Positions 27,608-35,305 of a DNA stretch of 64,000 nt are shown here, piece by piece. Below the pieces are notes generated by a model, which was not told the DNA's origin, made no database searches, and worked only from the letters and a program-made list of their open reading frames with translations. Within the stretch, counting starts at the first letter, position 1. Each line of letters begins with the position of its first letter. The position numbers were made by a program, and so were the translations under genes. This stretch comes from Dyella sp. SG609 (GTDB taxonomy: Bacteria > Pseudomonadota > Gammaproteobacteria > Xanthomonadales > Rhodanobacteraceae). The stretch covers positions 186,001-250,000 of the forward strand of contig NZ_JAAZQJ010000002.1 in assembly GCF_012275375.1 (NCBI RefSeq). Direction: 5' to 3'.

Positions 27608-27749
27608 CACAGGGGCTGCGGGCGGGTAGCGGAGGCGCATCGTCGCAACCCTTCGCCGGCGGGGAGTTGGCAAAGGCGCGCTCGCGTTCCATCCAGACCA
27701 AAGGCACGAGGCGGACTGGCGCCGCCACTACCCGCCCGCAGCCCCCGTG
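27608..27749. repeat. Inverted repeat element between receptor and FecR genes
   Basis: GGGGCTGCGGGCGGGTAG at 27612-27629 has a perfect 18-base inverted copy at 27728-27745, and similarity extends several bases on both sides with mismatches. The 98-base interior shows no gene. It may be a small dispersed element or a large RNA stem between fecR-like and receptor genes in the same transcript. Confidence 0.7.
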
Positions 27750-27762
27750 GAGGGCGCTGCGT

Positions 27763-28749
27763 TCAATGCCGCTCCGCGCTCGACAGCACCACGTGGTCGC
27801 CGAACGCGCTCACCTGCACCGGGAAGACCCGCGGCAAGGCCTCTACCCAGCGGTCGATCGCATCCACCCGCACGGTGCCGGTGAAGGTCAGCGCGCCCAC
27901 GCGCGGATCGGCGATCTGCACCGGCCGGCGGCTGTAGCGGTTGATGCTGGCCACCACCACGAACAGCGGCTCGTTGACGAATTCCAGGCGGCGGCCGCGC
28001 CACGCGGTGGCGTCGTCCACCGCGATCGGGCCGATGGAGATGCCGCCGTTACCGGCCTGGGGGTCGTACAGCACCTGCTGGCCGGCCCCGGCTTCGAGCG
28101 CGTCCTTACCGCCGGGCACGCTCACGCGCACGCGGCCCTCGGTCACCGCCACCGCGACGCGGTCGCCGGTGCGGCGCACGTTGAACGCGGTGCCCAGGTC
28201 GCGGATCAACAGCGGACCCGCCACCACCTCGAACGGCCGCTGCTCGTGCACCACGCTGAAGAAGGCCTCGCCCTCGCGCAGCTCGATCTTGCGCAGGTCG
28301 TCGGCATAGCGCGCGGTAATGGCGGAAGCGCCGCCCAGGGCCACGCGCGTGCCGTCCGGCAGGGCCAGGTCGCGGTTCTGTCCCACCGCGCTGGCGTAGG
28401 GCTGCGCCTGCGGGCGGTAGATGCGGTCGAGCATGCGCCCGCCGAGCACCGCCAGCAGCAGCGAGGCCGCCACCGCGCCGAGCCACAGCGGCCAGCGCAC
28501 GCGGCGCTCGGCGGCGCCGGCGAATTCGGCCACGAAGGCCTCGCGCGCATGGCTGTCGGCCTGGCCCAGGCGCTGGCTCAGGCGGCTGACTTCCTCGAAG
28601 GCGCGGGCGTGGGTGTCGTCCTCTTCCATCCAGGCCAGCCATTGCTCGATGGTGGCGTCGGAGGGGGCCTCGGCACGCAGGCGCGTCCACCATTGCGCGG
28701 CCGCCTGCGTCACGCGATCGCCCGCGCCGGCAAAAGTCATGGCCATCAT
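27763..28749 (-). CDS. FecR-family transmembrane anti-sigma/signalling protein
   Basis: Inner-membrane protein of 328 residues that relays the signal from the receptor STN domain to the ECF sigma factor. The ATG at 28749 overlaps the sigma-factor stop as ATGA, which sets the start. It has a cytoplasmic DUF4880-type N-terminus with WWTRLRAEAPSDATIEQWLA, one membrane helix at about 84-104 (WLGAVAASLLLAVLGG), and a periplasmic FecR domain (QNRDLALPDGTRVALGGASA through VTEGRVRV). A C-terminal DUF4974-like part (LTFTGTVRVDAIDRWVEALP) follows. Length is normal. It is the middle gene of sigma-FecR-receptor, all on the minus strand. Confidence 0.9.
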   Translation of the reverse strand: MMAMTFAGAGDRVTQAAAQWWTRLRAEAPSDATIEQWLAWMEEDDTHARAFEEVSRLSQRLGQADSHAREAFVAEFAGAAERRVRWPLWLGAVAASLLLAVLGGRMLDRIYRPQAQPYASAVGQNRDLALPDGTRVALGGASAITARYADDLRKIELREGEAFFSVVHEQRPFEVVAGPLLIRDLGTAFNVRRTGDRVAVAVTEGRVRVSVPGGKDALEAGAGQQVLYDPQAGNGGISIGPIAVDDATAWRGRRLEFVNEPLFVVVASINRYSRRPVQIADPRVGALTFTGTVRVDAIDRWVEALPRVFPVQVSAFGDHVVLSSAERH

Positions 28750-29336
28750 GGCGTCTCCGAGGGTTGGATGCGCGCGCGGCAATGGGCCAGCGCGTTGCTG
28801 ACGTGGTAGCGCACCATGCGCTCGCTGAGTTTCATGGTCTGGGCGATGGCGCCGAAGTCGCGCCCCTCGATCACGTGCATCACAAAAGCCTTGCTGGTCT
28901 TGGCCGGCAGCTCGCGCAGCGCGGCGCGCACTTCGCGCCACTGCTGCAGCGCCGAGGCATGCTGTTCGGGGATGGGCTGGGCGAACCAGTCGTCGTCCGG
29001 CGCGTCGGCCGGGGCATTGGCGCGCACGGCGCGCATGCGCAGCCGGTCCACCGCCAGGTTGGCGGCGATGCGGAACAGCAGGGCGCGCGGCGCGGCGATG
29101 GGGTCGGCGTCCTTCATCGCCAGCATGCGCACGTACACCTCCTGGGCCACCTCCTGCGCATCCGAGCGCGAATTGAGGCGGGCGGCCAGGAAGGCGACCA
29201 GGGTGCGGTTGTGCTCGCGGAACAGCGCGGCGATCTGCGCGGCGCGGTCCTCCGTGCCGGCGGACACCTCCGGCGGGGCGGCGTGCGGGCCCGGGCTATC
29301 CATGCGGGGCGCGGCCGTGCTGAGTGGGTCTGGCAT
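28746..29336 (-). CDS. ECF sigma factor, FecI type
   Basis: A 196-residue RNA polymerase sigma factor expected to activate the adjacent receptor operon in response to a siderophore. Region 2 is visible at about residues 34-102 (LFREHNRTLVAFLAARLNSR, and AQEVAQEVYVRMLAM for the core-binding and -10 part). Region 4 lies at about 135-190 (LRELPAKTSKAFVMHVIEGR and LSERMVRYHVSNAL, the -35 helix-turn-helix). An N-terminal extension of about 25 residues is Pro-rich; a later start is possible. It overlaps the FecR gene by four bases. Confidence 0.9.
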   Translation of the reverse strand: MPDPLSTAAPRMDSPGPHAAPPEVSAGTEDRAAQIAALFREHNRTLVAFLAARLNSRSDAQEVAQEVYVRMLAMKDADPIAAPRALLFRIAANLAVDRLRMRAVRANAPADAPDDDWFAQPIPEQHASALQQWREVRAALRELPAKTSKAFVMHVIEGRDFGAIAQTMKLSERMVRYHVSNALAHCRARIQPSETP

Positions 29337-29433
29337 TCATCAAGGCGCGGAACGTAGGTATGGCGGTGGAGATGAGCCTAGACGTTCGGCCCGGAGATTT
29401 TTGAAATCCGGGCGCCAGAGGCACACCAGCGCA

Positions 29434-29469
29434 TGGCGTAGGTTGGGGTGAGCGCAGCGAACCCCAACA
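29434..29469. repeat. Palindromic intergenic repeat (GGTTGGGGTG type)
   Basis: GTAGGTTGGGGTGAGCGCAG followed by CGAACCCCAACA forms a hairpin with a TTGGGGT/ACCCCAA stem. This is the widely dispersed bacterial intergenic palindrome type. It lies between the ECF sigma gene and the DUF6496 gene. Confidence 0.75.
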
Positions 29470-29494
29470 AACCCGGCAGGTCCCGAACCGCGCC

Positions 29495-29989
29495 CTAGGC
29501 CCGACGCCGCGCCGCCCGCGTCTTCGCCGCCTTCTTCGCCGCAGCCGAGCGCTGCGCCGCACTCTTGGTCCGCGCGCCCTTCTTCGCCGCGGCAGAACGC
29601 GACGACGACGACCGCTTCGCCGCCGCCCGCTTGCCCTGCTTCGCCAGCGACTCGTGCGACGCGGCCGAGTGGCCTTCACGCTTCAGCGCCGTCTTGGTGG
29701 CGCGCGAACGCTTCGCCGAAGTCTTGTGCGGATGCTTCGCCGCACGCTCGTCCTGCGCGGCCTTCTTGCGCGTGGCCTTGCTCGCCGATTTTTTCGCCGG
29801 CACCTTCACGCCGGCCCGGCGCGCTTTCGACAGGCCGATGGCGATCGCCTGCTTGGCCGAGCGGGCACCGTGCTTGCCCTCGCGCACATGTTCGATCTCC
29901 TCGTGCACGTACTCGCCGGCCTGCGTGCTCGGCGCCTTGCCTTGGCGCTTGTCGCGTGCCGCGGCTTTGCGGGTCTTTGCTTCGGGCAT
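29495..29989 (-). CDS. DUF6496-type protein with histone-like Lys/Ala tail
   Basis: A 164-residue very basic protein. The N-terminal part (about 20-60) has EYVHEEIEHVREGKHGARSA followed by KQAIAIGLSKARRAG, matching DUF6496. The remainder is a low-complexity tail of AAKK, KRS and KTR blocks resembling histone H1-like nucleoid proteins, suggesting DNA binding or nucleoid association. It is divergent from the KGG stress gene at 30311 and sits in a group of stress-type genes. The function is inferred from composition. Confidence 0.75.
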   Translation of the reverse strand: MPEAKTRKAAARDKRQGKAPSTQAGEYVHEEIEHVREGKHGARSAKQAIAIGLSKARRAGVKVPAKKSASKATRKKAAQDERAAKHPHKTSAKRSRATKTALKREGHSAASHESLAKQGKRAAAKRSSSSRSAAAKKGARTKSAAQRSAAAKKAAKTRAARRRA

Positions 29990-30310
29990 GTCGTGATACT
30001 CCGCGATGGCTCAGGTATCGACGGGTGTAGGCCAGGCGCCGTCGATATCGAGTCGACAGCACGTCAAGCGGATGCCTGCATCTCACGCTCGTTCAGCCGC
30101 GCGGCACGCGCGCACGCATGAACAGCGCATGCGCCGTGCGTGTACTTCTTTCATGCTCGCGAAAAATTTGCGCGACGAAAACATCAAGCGTTGCAGGCTA
30201 AGCACGCCACGACGCCGATTGCGCACATGGCACGGATGTTGCGGCGACGAAAGCGCGCGAGGCCTGCAGGCCTGCGCGATCCCCCTTCGGCCACACACAG
30301 AGAGAAGCCC
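29990..30310. other. Divergent intergenic region, nothing coding seen
   Basis: A 321-base gap between the minus-strand DUF6496 gene and the plus-strand KGG gene. It should contain both promoters. I see no clear promoter hexamers, conserved repeat or RNA gene here. Confidence 0.5.
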
Positions 30311-30574
30311 ATGACTTCCAAAGAGACGACAGGACAAGCAGCGCCTCTTCGCGGTTTTGCGCGGATGGACCCCCAGCGTCAGCGCCAGGTGTCATCGCTG
30401 GGCGGACGCACCGCGCATGCCCGCGGCAGTGCCCACGAATTCACCAGCGAGGAAGCACGCCTCGCCGGCCACAAAGGGGGCAAGGCGGTCAGCGAGAACC
30501 GCGAACACATGGCGGCCATCGGCCGCATCGGCGGCCGCCGCCTGCGCGCGCAGCGGGAATCCCAGCCCTCCTGA
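30311..30574 (+). CDS. KGG-repeat stress-induced protein
   Basis: An 87-residue hydrophilic protein with three glycine motifs at regular spacing: SSLGGRTAHA, GHKGGKAVSE and GRIGGRRLRA, the pattern of the stress-induced KGG (YciG-like) family. The ATG at 30311 follows AGAGAAGCCC and begins MTSKETTGQAAPLRG; the longer open frame upstream is not plausible coding sequence. It is the first gene of a plus-strand run with a DUF4142 and a BON protein, a combination typical of general stress loci. Molecular function is unknown. Confidence 0.82.
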   Translation: MTSKETTGQAAPLRGFARMDPQRQRQVSSLGGRTAHARGSAHEFTSEEARLAGHKGGKAVSENREHMAAIGRIGGRRLRAQRESQPS

Positions 30575-30626
30575 GCGTCCATCGCACGCCCCGGCCATCC
30601 CCACCCCAGAAGGATCGGAGAGCGTC

Positions 30627-31244
30627 ATGCCTAAACGCAGCCTGTTCCTCACGGCCCTGGCGTCGAGCCTCCTCGCGCTGGCCTGCCTTCCGGCGGCCAG
30701 CGCGAGCGAAGGCTCGCCCGCCGATCAGGCCTTTCTCACCCGCGCCGCCGCAGCCGGCAGCGCCGAAGTCGCCCTGGGGCAGCTGGCCCTGCAGAAAACC
30801 AGCTCGCCGCAGACCAGGCAGCTGGCCCAGCACATCGTGTCCGACCACACCAAGGCCAATGAACAGCTGGTCGCGCTCGCGCGCCAGAAGCAGATCACCG
30901 TCGCGCCCGAACCGGACGCGGCCGCCAAGCAGAAGCTGGACAAGCTGCAGAAACTAGACGGCGACGCCTTCGACCGCACCTACGCGCAGGACATGGTCAA
31001 GGACCACCAGCAGGCCATCGCCCTGTTCACCAAGGCGTCGGCCAGCGCCACCGACAACGACGTCAAGCAATTCGCCGCGCAGACCCTGCCGGTGCTGAAA
31101 GACCATCTGCAGATGGCGCAGCAGCTGCGCAGGGCCGGCCGCGACGAAATGCAGGGTCCGGCCACCCCGCGTTCGCCGATGCAGGAAATGCCTTCCTCGA
31201 CGCAACCGCCGCCGAGTAGCGGACCGCCCAGCAATGGGCACTGA
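30627..31244 (+). CDS. DUF4142 periplasmic protein
   Basis: A 205-residue exported protein. The signal peptide MPKRSLFLTALASSLLALAC ends near PAASAS (about residue 26). The DUF4142 four-helix region follows, with ADQAFLTRAAAAGSAEVALG, IVSDHTKANEQLVALA and DRTYAQDMVKDHQQAIALF at the usual spacing. The C-terminus is Pro/Ser-rich. The start at 30627 has GGAG nine bases upstream. DUF4142 is a ferritin-like helical family often near stress genes; no activity is assigned. Confidence 0.88.
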   Translation: MPKRSLFLTALASSLLALACLPAASASEGSPADQAFLTRAAAAGSAEVALGQLALQKTSSPQTRQLAQHIVSDHTKANEQLVALARQKQITVAPEPDAAAKQKLDKLQKLDGDAFDRTYAQDMVKDHQQAIALFTKASASATDNDVKQFAAQTLPVLKDHLQMAQQLRRAGRDEMQGPATPRSPMQEMPSSTQPPPSSGPPSNGH

Positions 31245-31270
31245 TCCATCCCTCTTTTAGCCATCCATCC

Positions 31271-31290
31271 GACCGGCGCCTGCGCCGGTC
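31271..31290. repeat. Perfect hairpin upstream of the BON-domain gene
   Basis: GACCGGCGC-CT-GCGCCGGTC is a perfect 9-base stem ending four bases before the GGAG ribosome site of the gene at 31303. There is no T-run. It may act on mRNA stability or translation between the DUF4142 and BON genes. Confidence 0.6.
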
Positions 31291-31302
31291 CTGGAGAATG
31301 TC

Positions 31303-32271
31303 ATGAAGCATCGCCACCCCTATCCTTCCGGGCCGCAACGCGGCGGCTACGGTGCGTATGACGAAACATGGCGCGGGCCCGGCAGCGGTCCGTGGCGGGA
31401 AGCCGGCGGGCGCGCCGAAGGCCGCGGCGATCCCCGCAACCCGCAAGGGCGCCGCGCCGGACCCGGCTATCGCGACCACGACCGCTACGGCCCCCACAGC
31501 GACTACCTCTCCGCCACCGCCGAAGGCTATGGCGACATCGACGAAGGCTATCTGCCGCCCGCCTGGGACGAGGCCGGCCCGCAGCACGGCGGCTACCGCA
31601 ACACCTTCGCCAGCGACACCGGCGGCTACGGCAGCGATCGCCCCGCGGACTGGCGCGAACGTTGGCAAGACGAATATCCGCGCGGCTTCGCCGGCTATGG
31701 CACCGACCGCGCAGGCCGCCTGCAGGGACCGCACGGCGTGCGCCGCGACTATGGCGACGAAGGCGGACGGCAACGCTTCGGCCAGGGCTACGGTTCACCC
31801 TCCGGAGGCGCCTCGTGGGGCGGCCCGCACTGGGACAATCCCCAATACCGCGACTACCAGGCCGACTACGGCCGCCGCCAGTACGCGCGCAGCCCCACCG
31901 ACTTCATGGACGAGCGCTACCCGTTCGGCCACGACTACGGCGCCGGCCCCAGCCACTATCGCCAGGCACCGAAGGGCTATCAGCGCTCGGACGAGCGCAT
32001 CCGGGAAGACGTCTGCGAACGGTTGTCGGAAGACCCGCGGATCGATGCGCGCGAGCTCGAGGTGAGCGTGCAAGGCGGCGTGGTCACGCTCGAGGGCACG
32101 GTACCTTCGCGCCAGATGAAGCACCTTGCCGAGGACTGCGCGGACCGCAGCTTCGGAGTGAAGGACGTGGAGAACCGGGTGCGGGTGGAGCAGCGGGATC
32201 ATCGGGATGAGGATCTGCGCAGTTCGACCGCCGGCGCCGGGACGTATACAGGGGCGGCGCAGAAACACTGA
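31303..32271 (+). CDS. BON-domain protein with a long Gly/Tyr/Arg-rich N-terminus
   Basis: A 322-residue protein. Residues 1-225 are low-complexity, rich in Gly, Tyr, Arg and Asp (many GGYG, RDY and GYG units) and predicted disordered. The C-terminal BON domain spans about 228-300: SDERIREDVCERLSEDPRID, then ELEVSVQGGVVTLEGTVPSR and VKDVENRVRV. BON domains bind membranes or lipids. There is no signal peptide, so it may be cytoplasmic, like similar stress proteins. GGAG lies seven bases upstream of the start. It follows the KGG and DUF4142 genes. Confidence 0.82.
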   Translation: MKHRHPYPSGPQRGGYGAYDETWRGPGSGPWREAGGRAEGRGDPRNPQGRRAGPGYRDHDRYGPHSDYLSATAEGYGDIDEGYLPPAWDEAGPQHGGYRNTFASDTGGYGSDRPADWRERWQDEYPRGFAGYGTDRAGRLQGPHGVRRDYGDEGGRQRFGQGYGSPSGGASWGGPHWDNPQYRDYQADYGRRQYARSPTDFMDERYPFGHDYGAGPSHYRQAPKGYQRSDERIREDVCERLSEDPRIDARELEVSVQGGVVTLEGTVPSRQMKHLAEDCADRSFGVKDVENRVRVEQRDHRDEDLRSSTAGAGTYTGAAQKH

Positions 32272-32275
32272 AGCC

Positions 32276-32408
32276 CGTCATTCCGGCGCAGGCCGGAATC
32301 CAGTAGCGAGAGCCTCTCATGGAGCTTGTGCATCCACGATGCGGCTTTTGGACGTCCGTACGAAAATCGTACGTTGCCGCTACTGGATTCCCGCCTGCGC
32401 CGGAATGG
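32276..32408. repeat. REP-type inverted pair (ATTCCGGC family), copy 1
   Basis: CGTCATTCCGGCGCAGGCCG at the left is inverted at the right (ACTGGATTCCCGCCTGCGCC...), around a short variable loop with its own hairpin CGTACGA-AAA-TCGTACG at 32357-32373. The right arm runs into the 3' end of the ABC transporter gene. A second copy lies at 60301-60494. Confidence 0.85.
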
Positions 32409-34077
32409 CGGTCGAAGGCATCCAGCCGCCCAGCACCACGCACCGGTCCGCCAAAGCCCGCACGCTGGCACGGTGCGAAATCACCAGCAGCATTGTCTGC
32501 GGCAACCGCCGCTTCAGCATCGCCAGCACGTCGATCTCCGCCGCCGCATCCAGGGCCCCGGTCGACTCGTCCAGAATCGCCAGGAACGGCCTGCGCAGCA
32601 GCAGCTGCGCCAGCAGCAGGCGCTGCAGCTCGCCGCCCGACAGCTGGCTGGAACGATCGCGCAGTGCGAGATCCAGGCCCTGTTCGCTCGCGCGCAGGCG
32701 CCGGTCCAGCCCGACGTCCGCCAGCACCTCGTGCATGCGCTGCTCGCTGGCTTGCGGATCGGCCCAGCGCAGGCATTCGCGCACCGTTGCCTGCCACGGC
32801 CGCACGTGCTGGCTGACGAAGGCCGCGTGCCGCGCATGGCGCCGGTAAGCATCGAAATCGAGCGTGCGGCCGCCGATCTTGGCGGCGAAATCGGCCGGCT
32901 CGATCAAGCCGGCCAGCACGTCGGCGAGGCTGCTCTTGCCTGCGCCCGAATCGCCGGCGATCAAGGTCAGCTCGCCCGGCACCAGCACGATGTCGCGCAC
33001 TTCCGCGCCATGCAGCGCCACCGCCGAGCGCACGCGCTCGATGCGCAAGACGGCCCCTTCCGGAAACGCCCCAGGCGCACCCGCGACCACCGCATCGCCG
33101 GCCAGCCCCGCGTAGCGCCGCCACAGCTCGAAGGCCGGCACCGCCGAGCGCAGCTGGCGGAAACTCTGCCGCGTCGACACCAGATACGGCAGCAGCCGCC
33201 CCAGCAGCAGGCTTACCGCGATCAGCGAGGCGCGCGCATCGCCCTGCAGCCGGTGCGCCAGCATGAACATCGCGGCGATGCCGGCGGCAGCGAGCAGTTC
33301 CAGCCATAGCCTGCCGGAGGCCAGCATGTCCTGCTGATGCTCGTAGCCGCGCGCCAGTTCGCGCGAGACATCGCCATACGCCGCCTGCTCCACGCCCTCG
33401 CGGCCGAACGAACGGATATGGCGCAGGCGCCGCGGAAAATCCTCGCTCAGCCAGAACAGCCGGGTCAGGTCCGCCACGTACTTGCGGCTGACCCGCGCCT
33501 GCTCCTGCCCGCGCGAACGCGACACCAGCACGCCCAGCAAGGCCAGCAGCGGCACGGCCAGCATCAGCATCGGCGAGATCCAGAACGCGAACGCCAGGCT
33601 GATCGCGCAGGTCAGGCCGGCCACCCACAGCTGCAGCAGGCCGCTGAAGCCCTGCATCATGATCTCGATGTTGTAGGTGAGCACGTTGGCGATCTCGGCC
33701 GAGGTCGCATCGGCCAGCGCGGCCAGCGGCGCGTGGATCAGATGACCGTGCACGCGGCGGCGCAGATCCGCGCCGTAGTCGCCGGTCAGGCGCGCGGCCA
33801 GCAGGGACGACCACCAGCGCAACGCCGCCAAGGCAAATGCCGCGGCAACGAAAGCCCCCGCCTGCACATCCACGCCGCGATGCAGATAGAAGCCGCTTTC
33901 GGCCCCCGGCGCACCGAGGCTGACCAGCGGCACCAGCAGCACCGCGGCAAGACTGCCGGCGAGTGCGGACGCCACCGACAGCACCACGTAGAACGCCATC
34001 TGCCACGCGTGCCGGCGTTCCAGCGTGTCGGCGAATGCCGCGGGCAGCAGCCGGTCGGTGAAATTGCGCGCGCTCAT
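32380..34077 (-). CDS. ABC exporter, fused membrane and ATPase domains
   Basis: A 565-residue half-transporter. The membrane domain spans about 20-330 with six predicted helices; the ATPase has Walker A GDSGAGKSS (375-383), signature LSGGE, Walker B FLAILDES and the switch His in VISHR. The ATG at 34077 overlaps the stop of the HPr-kinase-like gene as ATGA, which sets the start. Similar exporters serve peptide or lipid-linked substrates; there is no C39 peptidase domain. The last residues, AIPAQAGIQ, are encoded by the REP repeat arm, which also supplies the stop. It is the second gene of the operon starting at promoter 35148-35176; the substrate is unknown. Confidence 0.88.
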   Translation of the reverse strand: MSARNFTDRLLPAAFADTLERRHAWQMAFYVVLSVASALAGSLAAVLLVPLVSLGAPGAESGFYLHRGVDVQAGAFVAAAFALAALRWWSSLLAARLTGDYGADLRRRVHGHLIHAPLAALADATSAEIANVLTYNIEIMMQGFSGLLQLWVAGLTCAISLAFAFWISPMLMLAVPLLALLGVLVSRSRGQEQARVSRKYVADLTRLFWLSEDFPRRLRHIRSFGREGVEQAAYGDVSRELARGYEHQQDMLASGRLWLELLAAAGIAAMFMLAHRLQGDARASLIAVSLLLGRLLPYLVSTRQSFRQLRSAVPAFELWRRYAGLAGDAVVAGAPGAFPEGAVLRIERVRSAVALHGAEVRDIVLVPGELTLIAGDSGAGKSSLADVLAGLIEPADFAAKIGGRTLDFDAYRRHARHAAFVSQHVRPWQATVRECLRWADPQASEQRMHEVLADVGLDRRLRASEQGLDLALRDRSSQLSGGELQRLLLAQLLLRRPFLAILDESTGALDAAAEIDVLAMLKRRLPQTMLLVISHRASVRALADRCVVLGGWMPSTAIPAQAGIQ

Positions 34078-35105
34078 CGTTCCAGCCACGCCGATAGGGC
34101 GGCCACCGCTTCCTCGGGATGCCGCGCGCGCGCCAGCCGATGCACGCCCAGCCGCACGCACTGGCGGCAGAACTCATCCCAGCCGGGCAGGCCTGCCGCA
34201 TAGGGCTGATCCGCGGCCAGCCGCGCGATCGCTTCGCTGGGCGGCAGCGGCGTCAACAAGCGTTCGGCCGGCCGCGCCGAGACCAGCACCACGCCTTTGA
34301 GTTGCAATGGCTCCGGCGCCAATCGCCCATGGCCGCCGCGCAGATCGACTTCATATTTCTCCACGCCGCTGCGGCGGCGGATCGTCGGCGAACGGCGAAT
34401 CCAGTCGCGCACGCCCGCGTCGTCGACGAAGCGAAACGCATCGTCCGTCACATGCAGATAATTGGCCACGCCCGTCGCCCGCAGATAGTCCGGATGCACG
34501 AACACCGCATCCTCGGCGAGGAAATCCAGGCCACCCAGCAGGCTGTGCAAGGCCAGCGTCGACTTGCCCGCCCCGCTCTCGCCCAGCAGCAGCACGCCCT
34601 GCCCATCGCGCCCGACGCAGGCGCCATGCAGCGGCACCAGCCCCTGCGCGCGCTGCGCCAGCACGAACACGGCGAATTCCAGCAGCTCGTAGCGCACGTG
34701 GTACGGATGGCGCGCCAGCATCGCCGGCGAAGCCACCACCAGCGCCTGCCGCCGCGCCGGCGCGATCGCGGCGTAATGCGCCGCATCCATCACGCCGCAC
34801 AGCAGCCCCGCACCGGAGCGCATATGCACCGGCGGCGGCGCGTCCAGGCTGGCGGCATCGGCCGGCTCGGCCAGCCGCAGCTCGATATGCAGCGCAGGCG
34901 CTGCCGCCGGAAAGCGATGCGCCGGCAAGCCGCCATACGCCGCCTCGATCACCTCCAGCCAGGCCTCGTCGTCGGCCTCGAACCGCACGTCCGCGCCGAG
35001 CACACATGCATTCACGGCAAAACGCCGCGCCGTCCGTTCGCCGAACGGATCGATCGCGGCGTCGTCGACCGGCGCGGGGCGCGCGGCAAGGCCCAGGTTG
35101 GTCAA
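34074..35105 (-). CDS. HPr-kinase-like P-loop protein
   Basis: A 343-residue protein with the HPr kinase/phosphorylase-like C-terminal fold. The P-loop GESGAGKST is at about 175-183 in LLLGESGAGKSTLALHSLLG, followed by FLAEDAVFVHP, a Walker B-like stretch. It lacks the full HPrK N-terminal domain. Such stand-alone kinases occur in peptide-maturation and polysaccharide clusters rather than sugar regulation. Start: a TTG at 35105 with GGAG eight bases upstream is chosen because the predicted ECF promoter (35148-35176) would lie inside the gene if the only upstream ATG (35237) were used. It overlaps the ABC exporter gene by ATGA. The target is unknown. Confidence 0.72.
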   Translation of the reverse strand: MTNLGLAARPAPVDDAAIDPFGERTARRFAVNACVLGADVRFEADDEAWLEVIEAAYGGLPAHRFPAAAPALHIELRLAEPADAASLDAPPPVHMRSGAGLLCGVMDAAHYAAIAPARRQALVVASPAMLARHPYHVRYELLEFAVFVLAQRAQGLVPLHGACVGRDGQGVLLLGESGAGKSTLALHSLLGGLDFLAEDAVFVHPDYLRATGVANYLHVTDDAFRFVDDAGVRDWIRRSPTIRRRSGVEKYEVDLRGGHGRLAPEPLQLKGVVLVSARPAERLLTPLPPSEAIARLAADQPYAAGLPGWDEFCRQCVRLGVHRLARARHPEEAVAALSAWLER

Positions 35106-35147
35106 GCGAAGGACTCCGTCGGCGGGGCTGTGGTCCGCGTCTGGCGT

Positions 35148-35176
35148 GAGTGCCGCCGCGGCGCCGGAAAGTTGCC
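35148..35176 (-). promoter_or_regulatory. Predicted ECF promoter P4 (HPrK-like/ABC operon)
   Basis: Minus strand: GGCAACT, 15 bases, GGCACTC followed by A. The -10 element ends 42 bases before the TTG start at 35105. It has the same elements and spacing as five other sites in this window. Confidence 0.65.
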
Positions 35177-35210
35177 TTGTCGCGCGCCACGCCCGGCTGC
35201 GGGCGCCGCT

Positions 35211-35239
35211 CGCAACCGAACCCGCGCGGCGCGGCACTC
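35211..35239 (+). promoter_or_regulatory. Predicted ECF promoter P5 (radical-SAM/nucleotidyltransferase operon)
   Basis: Plus strand: CGCAACC, 15 bases, GGCACTC followed by A. It lies 66 bases before the ATG at 35306 and is divergent from P4 in the same gap. Elements and spacing are identical to the site before the ECF sigma gene. Confidence 0.72.
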
Positions 35240-35305
35240 ACGCCCAGCGACAACGGAACACCGCGCCCGCGCGGCACGCTCCCGGCGATCACAAGGCCCC
35301 ACTCC

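Noticed and set aside
27645-27675. CGCAACC in the gap between the receptor and FecR genes as an ECF site
   Set aside because: No GGCACTC-like element at the 22-base offset, and the strand is opposite to both genes.
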